This document shows positions 7,948-16,295 of a stretch of 64,000 nt of DNA, in pieces (the first letter of the stretch is position 1; the number at the start of each line of letters is the position of its first letter). The position numbers and the translations under genes are program-made. Source of the stretch: Merdimmobilis hominis (GTDB lineage: Bacteria > Bacillota > Clostridia > Oscillospirales > Ruminococcaceae); assembly GCF_900104615.1 (NCBI RefSeq), contig NZ_LT629939.1:952262-1016261 (forward strand), in the 5' to 3' direction. The notes below the pieces were generated by a model. It had not been told where the DNA came from and did no database searches. It worked only from the letters and a program-made list of their open reading frames with translations.

Positions 7948-9270
7948 TTAGTTGTCCCCACGCTCCCGGACGATGAAGCGGATGGGGGTGCCGTCCAACT
8001 GGAAGGTCTCCCGGATCTGGTTCTCCAAATACCGCTGGTAGGAGAAGTGGAACAGCTCCTTGTTGTTGCAGAAGGCCACAAACGTTGGGGGCTTGGTGGC
8101 CGCCTGGGTCATGTAGTAGATTTTCAGCCGCTTGCCCTTGTCGGAGGGGGGCTGCACCCGGGCGGTGGCATAGGCCAGCAGGTCGTTGAGCCGCCCGGTG
8201 GAGATGCGCATGGCGTTTTTCTCAAAGACGTAGTTGATCATCTCAAACAGCTTGTTCACCCGCTGGCCGGTGAGGGCAGAGATGAATACAAAGGGCACAT
8301 AGGACATAAAGCTGAAATCCACCTCCAGCTTTTTGCGGAACTCGTCCATGGTCTTGTCGTCCTTGTCGATGGCGTCCCACTTGTTGACCGCCACCACGCA
8401 GCCTTTGCCCTGCTCGTGGGCATAGCCGGCCACCTTGGAATCCTGCTCGGTAAAGCCGACAGTGGCGTCGATGACGATGACGCAGACGTCGGAGCGGTCC
8501 ACCGCCATATAGGCCCGCAGAACGCTATAGCGCTCGATCTCCTCTTCCACCCGGGCCTTGCGCCGGATGCCTGCGGTGTCGATGAAGACGTATTTGCCGA
8601 ACTCGTTTTCCACCACCGTGTCGGTGGCATCCCGGGTGGTTCCGGCGATATCTGAGACAATCACCCGCTCCTCCCCGGCCACCCGGTTGATGAGGGAGCT
8701 TTTGCCCACGTTGGGCTTGCCGATCACCGCCACCTTGACGAACTCTTCGTCGTAGCCCTCCGCCTTGTCAAAGTCTATTTTTTCATAGCAGGCGTCCAGC
8801 AGGTCGCCGGTGCCATGTCCGTGGGCGGCAGAGACTGCAATAGGATCCCCCAGGCCCAGGTTGTAAAACTCGTAGAACTCCGCTGGCGGGTCGCCGATGG
8901 TGTCGCATTTGTTCACCGCAAGGACTAGGGGTTTGCCGCTTCTAAGCAGCATGCCCGCCACGTCCTGGTCGGTGGCGGTGACGCCGGAGCGCAGGTCGGT
9001 AACCAAAACAATCACGTCGGCGCTGTGGATGGCCAGTTCGGCCTGCTGCCGCATCTGGGAGAGGATCACATCGTCCGCCCGGGGCTCGATGCCGCCGGTG
9101 TCCACCAGCATCACCTCTTTGTTCCTCCACTCGCAGGGGGCGTAGATCCGGTCCCGGGTGACGCCGGGGGTGTCCTGCACAATGGAGAGGCGCTGGCCGA
9201 TCAATTTGTTAAACAGGGTGGATTTGCCCACGTTGGGCCGCCCCACCACTGCGATAATGGGTTTTGCCAT
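7948..9270 (-). CDS. der: Ribosome biogenesis GTPase Der (EngA)
   Basis: Tandem-GTPase protein required for maturation of the 50S subunit. Two G domains are visible, with P-loops GRPNVGKS (residues 10-17) and GKPNVGKS (about 185), switch motifs DTGG and DTAG, and NKCD and NKWD base-recognition motifs, then a C-terminal KH-like domain. 440 residues, full length. AAGGAGG precedes the ATG. It follows the DUF512 gene by 80 bases, a common clostridial pairing. Confidence 0.97.
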   Translation of the reverse strand: MAKPIIAVVGRPNVGKSTLFNKLIGQRLSIVQDTPGVTRDRIYAPCEWRNKEVMLVDTGGIEPRADDVILSQMRQQAELAIHSADVIVLVTDLRSGVTATDQDVAGMLLRSGKPLVLAVNKCDTIGDPPAEFYEFYNLGLGDPIAVSAAHGHGTGDLLDACYEKIDFDKAEGYDEEFVKVAVIGKPNVGKSSLINRVAGEERVIVSDIAGTTRDATDTVVENEFGKYVFIDTAGIRRKARVEEEIERYSVLRAYMAVDRSDVCVIVIDATVGFTEQDSKVAGYAHEQGKGCVVAVNKWDAIDKDDKTMDEFRKKLEVDFSFMSYVPFVFISALTGQRVNKLFEMINYVFEKNAMRISTGRLNDLLAYATARVQPPSDKGKRLKIYYMTQAATKPPTFVAFCNNKELFHFSYQRYLENQIRETFQLDGTPIRFIVRERGDN

Positions 9271-9350
9271 GGTGTCATGCCTCCTTTTTCCGGGATTTTC
9301 CCGGCGGGTTTTCCACTTCTCCCCGTGGGGGTGGGGGAAAACCAGGCTGG

Positions 9351-10658
9351 TTAAATCTCCTGTCCGGTCATGGCGGACAGCACCGAAAAGCCGTCGTTTT
9401 CCACAACCTGTATCGGGGTGCCCAAGGCGGCCTGGGCCTCCTCAAGGGTCACGTCGTCTAAAAACATATCCTGTTCGTGGCGCAGCATCACGTTTGGGAT
9501 CAAAAGCGCCTCACCCAGGTCTTTTCCCTTTAGCTGGGCCATCAGGTCGGTGCCGGTGATAAGGCCCGCCACGGTGATGTTGTGCCCGAAATAGTCGTTG
9601 ACAATCCGGTGGACCTCCACGGTCAGGCCGGGAAACAGCTCCTGGGCCTTCCCCGCCAGCTTGCAGAGAAGGGGGTAGGCCAGCACACCGGTGGCAATGG
9701 ACACCTTCCGGGTGAGAGGACACGGATCGCACAGGGAACAGGCGCTCGTAAACTCCTGTTCCAACTGGGCCATCAGGCCCACGCCGTTGTCCAACTGGTC
9801 GAACTCCCCGTAGTACTCCACCGGGGGGATGGGCCGCCCGGCCAGCAGAAAGAATTCGTCAGAGGGGTAGGCCACCCGGACGCCCCGCTCTTTTTGGACT
9901 TCATCGGCAAAGGCGTCGATGGTGTCGATCACCGCTGCGGCCTCCGGCGCCGTGTAGGTCCGCAGGGGGTAAAGGCCCTCCCGGTAATCGGTGAGCCCCA
10001 CCGGCACGCAGGCGATGCTCTGGAGGTTTTCCCCCAGAGCGCCCAAATCCCGCAGGCTGCGGGAGAGCTCCTCCCCGTCGTTGATGCCGGGGCAGAGGAC
10101 CAGCTGGGTGTTGACCTTAATCCCCCCCTCGGTCAACATTTGAATATACCGCAAGCTGCTGGCCGCCCGGGGATTTTTCATCATCTCCACCCGCAGCTGG
10201 GGGTTGGTGGTGTGGACCGAGATGTTGATGGGGCTGATCCGCATCCGGATGATCCGCTGGATGTCCCGGTCCTCCAAATTGGTCAGGGTGATGTAGTTGC
10301 CGAACAAAAAGGAGAGCCGGGCATCATCGTCCTTAAAATACAAGCTCTCCCGCATGCCTTTGGGGGTCTGGTCCACAAAGCAGAAGATGCATTTGTTTTT
10401 GCAGTTCTGTTGCTTGTCCATCAAATAGGTGTCAAACTCCAGCCCCAGGTCGTCGTACTCCCCTTTGTGGACCTTGACGATGTAGGGGACGTTCTGCCGC
10501 AGCAGTTCGATTTGCAGCTGGCGGTCGGTCATATAGAACCGGTAATCCAGCACGTCGTCGATGGGGTTGCCGTTGATGGATACCAAAGTATCCCCTGTCT
10601 GAATCCCCGCCCGTTGGGCGTGGGAATGTTTGTCGATTTCACGGATGGTGACCGCCAG
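9351..10658 (-). CDS. DUF512 family PDZ/radical-SAM-like protein, probable CTG start
   Basis: Conserved clostridial protein with an N-terminal PDZ-like domain (about residues 1-60), a radical-SAM-like core with the cysteine cluster CKNKCIFC, and a C-terminal DUF512 domain with more cysteines (CSLCDPC). Function unknown. The only in-frame starts between the upstream TAA and the PDZ domain are non-standard; CTG at 10658 lies about seven bases after AAGGGGGG and gives an N-terminus reading as AVTIREID. A TTG at 10586 would delete half of the PDZ domain. 435 residues with this start. Neighbour of der. Confidence 0.85.
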   Translation of the reverse strand: MAVTIREIDKHSHAQRAGIQTGDTLVSINGNPIDDVLDYRFYMTDRQLQIELLRQNVPYIVKVHKGEYDDLGLEFDTYLMDKQQNCKNKCIFCFVDQTPKGMRESLYFKDDDARLSFLFGNYITLTNLEDRDIQRIIRMRISPINISVHTTNPQLRVEMMKNPRAASSLRYIQMLTEGGIKVNTQLVLCPGINDGEELSRSLRDLGALGENLQSIACVPVGLTDYREGLYPLRTYTAPEAAAVIDTIDAFADEVQKERGVRVAYPSDEFFLLAGRPIPPVEYYGEFDQLDNGVGLMAQLEQEFTSACSLCDPCPLTRKVSIATGVLAYPLLCKLAGKAQELFPGLTVEVHRIVNDYFGHNITVAGLITGTDLMAQLKGKDLGEALLIPNVMLRHEQDMFLDDVTLEEAQAALGTPIQVVENDGFSVLSAMTGQEI

Positions 10659-10739
10659 TGGAAATCCCCCCTTGTTTAAAAAGAAGCGTACTATTCCTTA
10701 GCTTTTGCCGCAGTGGAAAAGGTTATGCCCGCCCAAAAG

Positions 10740-10775
10740 CAAAAAAATAGAGGCGGAAACACGTCCCCCCTCTAT
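10740..10775 (-). terminator. rpmF terminator
   Basis: Inverted repeat ATAGAGG (10747-10753) with CCTCTAT (10769-10775), followed on the minus strand by seven T. Confidence 0.75.
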
Positions 10776-10792
10776 CCTTTGAAGCTATGCAA

Positions 10793-10975
10793 CTAGCCCT
10801 CGATTTTGATAACTTCTCTGCCTTTGTAGAAACCGCAGTTTCCACAAACTCTATGGGGGAGCTTCAGCTCGCCGCACTGAGTGCATCTGCACAGTGCAGG
10901 GGCTTCCAGCTTCCAAACGTTGGAACGTCTTTTGTCTCTGCGGGTTCTGGATACTTTTCTCTTCGGTACTGCCAT
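10793..10975 (-). CDS. rpmF: 50S ribosomal protein L32
   Basis: 60-residue zinc-ribbon ribosomal protein. Starts with MAVPKRKVS, and the CTQC and CGNC pairs form the zinc site. A GGAG site precedes the ATG. It follows yceD by 24 bases, the classic yceD-rpmF pair; plsX and fabH, which often come next, are not here. Confidence 0.97.
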   Translation of the reverse strand: MAVPKRKVSRTRRDKRRSNVWKLEAPALCRCTQCGELKLPHRVCGNCGFYKGREVIKIEG

Positions 10976-10999
10976 GTTCAGCACTCCTTTATTTTATTT

Positions 11000-11500
11000 C
11001 TAGTTTTGGTTGTTCAAAAGGTCTTGCAAGACCTGCAATCTGGGGTCGATGGACTGTTTGCCGCACCCGCAGGTTGTCTCGTTAAGGTTGGCGCCGCAAA
11101 TGGGGCACAGACCCTTGCAATCCTCGCGGCACAGCGCCTTGATTGGTAGCTCAAGGAGGATGTCGGAGGTGACAAGCTGGTCCAAATCCAGCAAACCGTC
11201 TTTTACCACGATAAAATCGTCGTTGTCCTCGTCGTTGAGTTCACGCGCCAGTACATGCTCAAAACGATAGACGGTGGGCCGATCGGACTGGGTGAGGCAG
11301 CGGTCGCAGATGGTGGTGAGCACAAAGCTGGCTTCGCACCGCAAGGTGACAATACCCGCCCTGTTTTCCACACTGCCCGTGACCTTAACCGGCGACTGAA
11401 ACGGCCTTTGACCCCACTGACTCACCTGGGAGAGGTCCAGCTGGCGTTCAAATGCCAGCGACTCCCCTTCGATATCAAAAATACGGCCCAAATCAATCAT
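11000..11500 (-). CDS. YceD/DUF177 family protein
   Basis: 166-residue protein of the YceD (DUF177) family, encoded next to rpmF in most bacteria and linked to 23S rRNA/50S assembly. It carries the central CDRCL motif and a C-terminal cysteine cluster (CREDCKGLCPICG) that looks like a zinc site. Start at the ATG giving MIDLGRIFD, the family N-terminus; longer readings pass into the leader. It is read from a consensus promoter with a leader of about 120 bases. Confidence 0.92.
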   Translation of the reverse strand: MIDLGRIFDIEGESLAFERQLDLSQVSQWGQRPFQSPVKVTGSVENRAGIVTLRCEASFVLTTICDRCLTQSDRPTVYRFEHVLARELNDEDNDDFIVVKDGLLDLDQLVTSDILLELPIKALCREDCKGLCPICGANLNETTCGCGKQSIDPRLQVLQDLLNNQN

Positions 11501-11629
11501 TTTGATACGACGCTCCCTTCGGCTGGTACCCCAAGCGACGGATGCCATACCCATATCGCAAGAACCACGGACTTTTCTGCTGGCCAAAAAGGGCAGAAAT
11601 CACCCTTTGCAGCCAAATGCTACTCAAAT

Positions 11630-11658
11630 ATTATAGTAAGCCAGACGTGGTTTGTCAA
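11630..11658 (-). promoter_or_regulatory. Consensus promoter for yceD-rpmF
   Basis: Minus-strand TTGACA (11653-11658) and TATAAT (11630-11635), 17 bases apart: a perfect sigma-A match. The leader contains a small hairpin (AAAGGG with CCCTTT, then T) around 11578-11605. Confidence 0.85.
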
Positions 11659-12013
11659 GAGAGATTGCCCCGTTTTTTGGGAGAATACCGGCATTTTTTG
11701 CGGGTTTGTTTTGGTAATTTCGTATGAATCCGCCCCCTTTTTCCCAAACAGTGCCAAAGGGGGCACTTTCCCCGAGAAAAAACCGCCTCGGCCTTTCTGC
11801 CAGGGCAGTATCTAGTATTGGCAAAGAAATGGAAAATAGCCGGGAAAATCCTGCCAGGCGGCGGGATCTGTTCCCGGCTATTTTCACGCATCGGCCGCTT
11901 CCCGGAACCGCTGCATCCTGTCCAGGGGAATTTCAGCCCCGGCAGACAGTGCTTTTGTTGCAAAAGCCACAAAAGACAAAGGGGTAAACATCCATAGGGG
12001 GAAACAAAAACAA
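11659..12013. other. Gap between yceD promoter and flavodoxin
   Basis: About 350 bases. It holds the large inverted repeat at 11832-11885 and, on the minus strand at 11884-11991, a 35-codon reading frame (begins MFTPLSF) that ends exactly at that repeat but has no ribosome site. Nothing else recognisable. Confidence 0.4.
11832..11885 (-). terminator. Perfect 15-base inverted repeat, likely terminator of the flavodoxin operon
   Basis: GAAAATAGCCGGGAA (11832-11846) and its exact complement (11871-11885) around a 24-base loop; each arm ends in TTTTC, so it can act in both directions. Confidence 0.65.
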
Positions 12014-12445
12014 TTAAAAGCTTGCCAAACCAGCCCCGAATGCGCTGCAGTTTTCCAAGGCGGAGGCATCGGGGGTCTCGTTGACAATCAGCCCTTCCCC
12101 GCGGTAGAGGACTGCCCCAGCCGCAACGACGCGATCCTGCCAATCCCGCATCCACTGGCCATCCCCCCAGCCATAGCTGCCGAAGAGGGCCACCTTTTTG
12201 CCGGAGAGGCCGCCTTCAATGGAGGTAAAAAAGGGGTCGAACTCCCCTTCCTCCAAGACTTCGCCGCCCATGGCGGGACAGCCGAAAGCCAACACGTTAA
12301 ACCCTTGAAGGATGCCGGCGTCCGCCTGGCCTACCGGAAGAAGGGACACCTCCGCACCGGCACCTTTGGCCCCTTCTTCGATGGCGCTGGCCATGGCCTG
12401 GGTGTTGCCGGTACCGGACCAATATACAATTGCTATTTTGTTCAT
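12014..12445 (-). CDS. Flavodoxin
   Basis: FMN electron carrier of 143 residues that can replace ferredoxin when iron is short. The FMN phosphate loop is SGTGNTQAM near residue 10, and the isoalloxazine-binding loops are GCPAMGGE and FGSYGWGDG. AGGAGG precedes the ATG. It follows the DUF3793 gene by 30 bases and shares its promoter with two iron-box-like palindromes, which fits an iron-starvation role. Confidence 0.95.
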   Translation of the reverse strand: MNKIAIVYWSGTGNTQAMASAIEEGAKGAGAEVSLLPVGQADAGILQGFNVLAFGCPAMGGEVLEEGEFDPFFTSIEGGLSGKKVALFGSYGWGDGQWMRDWQDRVVAAGAVLYRGEGLIVNETPDASALENCSAFGAGLASF

Positions 12446-12475
12446 ATACAGCCTCCTGTTGTCTCAATGTTCGTT

Positions 12476-13036
12476 TTATACCACGGGAAAAATCTGCACA
12501 ATGGAAAGCCCCATCCCCACCCGGCGGCACAGGGAATCCCGGCAGCGGTCATACTGTTCAAACAACGCCTTGGCCTGGTCTACGTCACCGTAGACCTTCC
12601 AGTGGCCACAGTATTTGTATTTCTGGCCGCAGTACCGGCAGAACCCAGCCACATCCTCCGGCGGATACCCGAGGAACAGCCCCACCTCATGCGGGAATTC
12701 CCGGCCCTCCATCCGGTGCCGGAGCCGGTGCAAACAGGCGTCCACCCCAGCCCCAGGATCATAGCCCGCTTTAATCAATAGCTTTGCGACAGCCCTCTTC
12801 GTCAGGTGCCGCTTCAGTGCCTCCGGGCGGTAGACAAGCACCAGGAACCGCCGGTCGCACTGGCATAGGACATCCAGGCGGATGCCCCGCTCCTCCAGCT
12901 TCGGGCCCTGTTCTTCCAGCAGGTCCGGCAGATGGGGGTAGTCCGCTTTGGAACAGGAGACCAGATTAGCCGGCTTAATTCCCGCTAAGGCCGGGGCACA
13001 GTGGCGCGCCAACAATTGATCAAAGGATTGTGCCAT
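12476..13036 (-). CDS. DUF3793 family protein
   Basis: 186-residue cysteine-rich protein. DUF3793 genes are commonly found beside flavodoxins in Clostridia; activity unknown. Visible traits are a repeated basic centre and the cluster FCRYCGQKYKYCGHWKVY, which could bind metal or heme, although this is not shown. First gene of the pair with flavodoxin. The operators at 13058-13073 and 13113-13130 lie between its promoter and the ATG. Confidence 0.88.
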   Translation of the reverse strand: MAQSFDQLLARHCAPALAGIKPANLVSCSKADYPHLPDLLEEQGPKLEERGIRLDVLCQCDRRFLVLVYRPEALKRHLTKRAVAKLLIKAGYDPGAGVDACLHRLRHRMEGREFPHEVGLFLGYPPEDVAGFCRYCGQKYKYCGHWKVYGDVDQAKALFEQYDRCRDSLCRRVGMGLSIVQIFPVV

Positions 13037-13057
13037 GGTGGGGACTCCTTTCTCGTG

Positions 13058-13073
13058 GTTAGTTAAAGCTAAC
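13058..13073. promoter_or_regulatory. Iron-box-like inverted repeat, site 2
   Basis: GTTAG-TTAAAG-CTAAC, 22 bases before the DUF3793 start. Same half-site (GTTAG/CTAAC) as site 1. Confidence 0.55.
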
Positions 13074-13112
13074 TATATGGGAAAAAGAAAACGGCTGCTT
13101 GCCGCCGCAATG

Positions 13113-13130
13113 GGTTAGCATTTGCTAACC
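13113..13130. promoter_or_regulatory. Iron-box-like palindrome, site 1
   Basis: GGTTAGCA-TT-TGCTAACC, a perfect 8-base inverted repeat placed at the expected transcription start. It resembles TTAGG.TAACCTAA-type DtxR/IdeR boxes in half-site content. Confidence 0.6.
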
Positions 13131-13138
13131 TCATATTC

Positions 13139-13167
13139 ACTATACCATGTCCTCCTCTCCTTGTCAA
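13139..13167 (-). promoter_or_regulatory. Promoter for DUF3793-flavodoxin
   Basis: Minus-strand TTGACA (13162-13167), 17 bases, TATAGT (13139-13144). Strong core promoter, consistent with control by repression. Confidence 0.8.
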
Positions 13168-13325
13168 GGAAAAACCTCCCTTACCGCCCAAAATTTTTCT
13201 GTGGGCCTGTGCATCCCCGGTTTGGATTCCTTGAGACCGGTAGGGGGAGCCGCCGGTCAGAACAGCAGAATCCCAAACCGTTTGAACTCACGTACAGCCG
13301 GCCCCAAATTCCAATGTCTCACCGT
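13168..13325. other. Short spacer upstream of the DUF3793 promoter
   Basis: Nothing recognisable; includes GGTTTGGATTCC with a partial complement GAATCCCAAACC about 50 bases later, a long-range inverted repeat of unclear meaning. Confidence 0.3.
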
Positions 13326-13326
13326 T

Positions 13327-13366
13327 AAAAAAGCCGGAACCGCCCCTGCCGGGGAGCAGTTCCAGC
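13327..13366 (-). terminator. ddh terminator
   Basis: Inverted repeat GCCGGAAC (13333-13340) with GTTCCAGC (13359-13366), T run on the minus strand. Confidence 0.7.
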
Positions 13367-13376
13367 CCTTTTGGAT

Positions 13377-14267
13377 TTAAACCAGCCGCCGCACCAGGTC
13401 TTCCCGGCCGCCGGGCAGAAGGTCGATAGGCGGAATTTCAATCATCGTGTAACACCCCGGCTGCTGCCGCACTGCCCCACGGGCCGCCGAAGCCATCAGC
13501 TGGCCAGTGAGGGCGGGGTTGTCGATGGCCATATCAAAGGAGAACCTCTGGCTGTCCCGCTGGCCGCTGACCCCTTTGCGGCTCAGGTGGACTCCATGTC
13601 CCCGGTCCATCAGGTCAGCAACCCGTTCCACCGGAATGACGTGGGTCTCGTCGTGGATAAAATAGGGGTCGGCACGGATGGCCTCCTCCACCCGGCCCAG
13701 TTCCGCGCCCGGCAGCAGCTCCACATAGACCATCCTCCGGTGAAGTCCGGTTCCCAAAGGGACGGTCAGGGAGAGGGCATCCTTCACCCCGGTGATCGCT
13801 TTGACCGCAACCGTGTGGCCCATGCTCATCCCCGGCCCGAAGTCGGTGTAAGTGATGCCCCGGGGGGCGGATGCTTCCAGCAAGGCCCTCACTGCCGAAT
13901 CCAGGCCCGGGTCCCATCCGGCGGAGAGGATGGCTGCCACCCCGTTCTCCTTAGCCACCCGATCCAGCCTGGCCCGCACCTGAGGGATATCCCCGTGGAT
14001 GTCAAAACTGTCAGCTGTGGCGATGCCCTTGCGCAGCAGCTTCACCGCCGCCTCCGGCACCATCCGGGAAGGCAGGGCCAAAATCGCCGCCTGGGGCTTT
14101 TGAGGCAGGTTCTCCACCGAATCCGCCACCGCCACCCCCGGCAGGCCGGAGAGCCCTCCGCCGCTGTGGCGTACTACCCCGACCAACGAGAGATCTGGGG
14201 AGGCGAGCACCGCTTCCACGGCGGCCTTGCCCACATTTCCATAGCCGATCACCGCTGTCTTAATCAT
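13377..14267 (-). CDS. ddh: meso-Diaminopimelate dehydrogenase
   Basis: NADPH-dependent enzyme that makes meso-diaminopimelate in one step from tetrahydrodipicolinate for lysine and peptidoglycan. The Rossmann motif is GYGNVGKA at the N-terminus; the family motifs SAGWDPG and DFGPGMSMGH follow. 296 residues, about 30 fewer than typical enzymes, but all motifs are present. AGGAG precedes the ATG at 14267. Monocistronic or second after the P-loop gene, with a terminator between them. Confidence 0.9.
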   Translation of the reverse strand: MIKTAVIGYGNVGKAAVEAVLASPDLSLVGVVRHSGGGLSGLPGVAVADSVENLPQKPQAAILALPSRMVPEAAVKLLRKGIATADSFDIHGDIPQVRARLDRVAKENGVAAILSAGWDPGLDSAVRALLEASAPRGITYTDFGPGMSMGHTVAVKAITGVKDALSLTVPLGTGLHRRMVYVELLPGAELGRVEEAIRADPYFIHDETHVIPVERVADLMDRGHGVHLSRKGVSGQRDSQRFSFDMAIDNPALTGQLMASAARGAVRQQPGCYTMIEIPPIDLLPGGREDLVRRLV

Positions 14268-14304
14268 GAAAAACAACTCCTTTTTGCTCGCCCCATTTGG
14301 GCGC

Positions 14305-14345
14305 AAAAAAAGACGGGGCACAGGGGATTCCCCTTTTGCACCGTC
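14305..14345 (-). terminator. Terminator after the P-loop gene
   Basis: GACGG (14312-14316) paired with CCGTC (14341-14345) and an inner GGGGA/TCCCC stem; T run on the minus strand. Confidence 0.75.
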
Positions 14346-14372
14346 CTTTTTGTTTCTTATTCAACCGGGAGA

Positions 14373-14783
14373 TTATGCGATATAACCTTTCAGGCTCTCA
14401 GGGAGCTCAGAGGGATCGCAGGATACGGTAAACACCAATTCCACTTCGCTGTCTTTGGTCAGCTTGTTCAGCTTGTCGATCATCTTGGCCAGGCCTTCCA
14501 GGTCTTTTCCGCCGATTTTCAGGGTTGCATCCACATACATGTCAGTGATGTCATAATTCCCCGCCAAAATGCCGGCCAGGAAGCCATAGAACGCATCAAA
14601 TCCACTGATGTCATAGGTCTCAATGTCCACAAGGCGGGCCTTATGACTCAGGTCATAGGTCAGCTGCAAGCCTTTCTCCACACAAACAACCGCACCGTGA
14701 TCCTTTGCGACCGCTGCGTTGACGCCGTCTACCAGTTTTTTTGTTTTCCCGGAGCCCTTATTCCCTACAATCAATTTAATCAT
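14373..14783 (-). CDS. Small P-loop ATP-binding protein of unknown role
   Basis: 136 residues with a clear Walker A motif at the very N-terminus (GNKGSGKTKK, residues 7-16) and candidate acidic positions in the segment DMYVDA. Proteins of this sort occur in Clostridia and are sometimes labelled PilT-like, without evidence; I assign only nucleotide binding. Start at 14783 gives MIKLIVG directly before the P-loop. It follows pgi by 71 bases and ends at a terminator, so the two may be co-transcribed. Confidence 0.8.
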   Translation of the reverse strand: MIKLIVGNKGSGKTKKLVDGVNAAVAKDHGAVVCVEKGLQLTYDLSHKARLVDIETYDISGFDAFYGFLAGILAGNYDITDMYVDATLKIGGKDLEGLAKMIDKLNKLTKDSEVELVFTVSCDPSELPESLKGYIA

Positions 14784-14854
14784 GGTGTTTTCCTCCCTTT
14801 TTGGTGGTATTATGTAACCGCTGGCGCGGGTACCTTCCTGTTTTGTTGTGGGCA

Positions 14855-16189
14855 TTACAGCTGTGCTTCCAGCTGCTGCCGCAGTTCCTCGTAACCGGGT
14901 TTGCCGAGCAGGGCGAACATGTTTTTCTTGTATGCCTCCACACCCGGCTGGTCAAAGGGGTTGATCCCCAAAAGATAGCCGCTGACGGCACAGGCCATTT
15001 CCATAAAGTAGATGAAATATCCCGTCTCAAAGGCGTTGACCTGGGGCAGTTCCAGCACTGCGCTGGGCACCCCGCCGGAGCAGTGGGCCAAGGCCGTGCC
15101 CTCCATGGCTTTGCGGTTGACCTCTGAGAGCTTCCAGCCGGCCAGGAAGTTGAGACCGTCGAAATTCTCCTCTTCTTTGGGGAGGATGAATTCCTCAGCC
15201 GGCTCCCCCAAATCCACAATGGTTTCAAAGAGGATGGGGCTCCCCTCCTGGATGAACTGGCCCAGGGAATGGAGGTCGGTGGAGAAGGTGGCCGCTGTGG
15301 GGAGAAGTCCCTTGTGCTCCTTGCCCTCGCTCTCCCCAAAGAGCTGTTTGTACCACTCCGCCATCATGGAAAAGCTGGGGTCGTAGCTGACCAGCATTTC
15401 CGCCTTTCGCCCTTTGCGGTAGAAAAGGTTGCGGATAGCCGCGTAACGGATGCAGCTGTTGCCGCCAAAATCCGGGGCGGACAACTCCTCCCGGGCAGTG
15501 GCGGCGCCGTCCATCAGCGCCTGAATATCCCCGCCGCTGACGGCGATGGGCAGAAGCCCCACCGGGGTGAGAACCGAGTACCGGCCCCCCACATCGTCGG
15601 GGATGACAAACCGCTCATACCCCTCCCGAACCGCTAAGTCGTGAAGGGTGCCCCGGCTGCGGTCGGTGGTGCAGTAGATACGCTTCTGGGCTTCCTGTTT
15701 GCCGTACCGGTGCTCCAGGTACTCCCGGAATACCCGGAAAGCGATGGCAGGCTCGGTAGTGGTCCCGGATTTGGAGATCACATTGACCGACACCCGTTTC
15801 CCCTCGCAGAGGGAGAGGAGCTGGCACAGCTGGCTGGAACTCATATTGTTGCCGGCAAAATAGATCTGGGGGGAATCCTTGGCAAGGCTGTTGTACAGCG
15901 GGGAGCCCAAAAGCTCAATCACCGCCCGCGCCCCCAGGTAGGAGCCGCCAATGCCGATGACGACAAGCAGGTCGCTGTCCCGCCGGATTTTTTGGGCAGC
16001 CATCTGGATGCGGCAAAACTCATCCCGGTCATACTCCGCCGGCAGATCCAGCCACCCGAGAAAATCATTCCCCCGGCCGGTGCGCTTGCAGAGCGTCTGG
16101 TGGGCCGCCACCGCTTGGGCGGCGATTGCGTCAAAATCTTCGGGGCTCAGGAAGCCTTTCAGATACTGTTCTTTCAGCTTAGTCGCCAT
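14855..16189 (-). CDS. pgi: Glucose-6-phosphate isomerase
   Basis: Interconverts glucose-6-phosphate and fructose-6-phosphate in glycolysis. Signature motifs are IGIGGSYLGARA (substrate phosphate loop), SKSGTTTEPA, and the C-terminal GGVPSAVLELP region; GNNMSS is also conserved. 444 residues, the usual size for the Gram-positive form. GAGGAGG lies seven bases before the ATG at 16189. Confidence 0.96.
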   Translation of the reverse strand: MATKLKEQYLKGFLSPEDFDAIAAQAVAAHQTLCKRTGRGNDFLGWLDLPAEYDRDEFCRIQMAAQKIRRDSDLLVVIGIGGSYLGARAVIELLGSPLYNSLAKDSPQIYFAGNNMSSSQLCQLLSLCEGKRVSVNVISKSGTTTEPAIAFRVFREYLEHRYGKQEAQKRIYCTTDRSRGTLHDLAVREGYERFVIPDDVGGRYSVLTPVGLLPIAVSGGDIQALMDGAATAREELSAPDFGGNSCIRYAAIRNLFYRKGRKAEMLVSYDPSFSMMAEWYKQLFGESEGKEHKGLLPTAATFSTDLHSLGQFIQEGSPILFETIVDLGEPAEEFILPKEEENFDGLNFLAGWKLSEVNRKAMEGTALAHCSGGVPSAVLELPQVNAFETGYFIYFMEMACAVSGYLLGINPFDQPGVEAYKKNMFALLGKPGYEELRQQLEAQL

Positions 16190-16295
16190 AGAACTTCCTC
16201 CTCGTTTTGCCTTATCCATAGTTTAGCGTATTCCAGCAAATTTTTCAAGTTTAAAAGTGATAATTCTCCTGTTTTTGTTGATCATTCACAGATTT

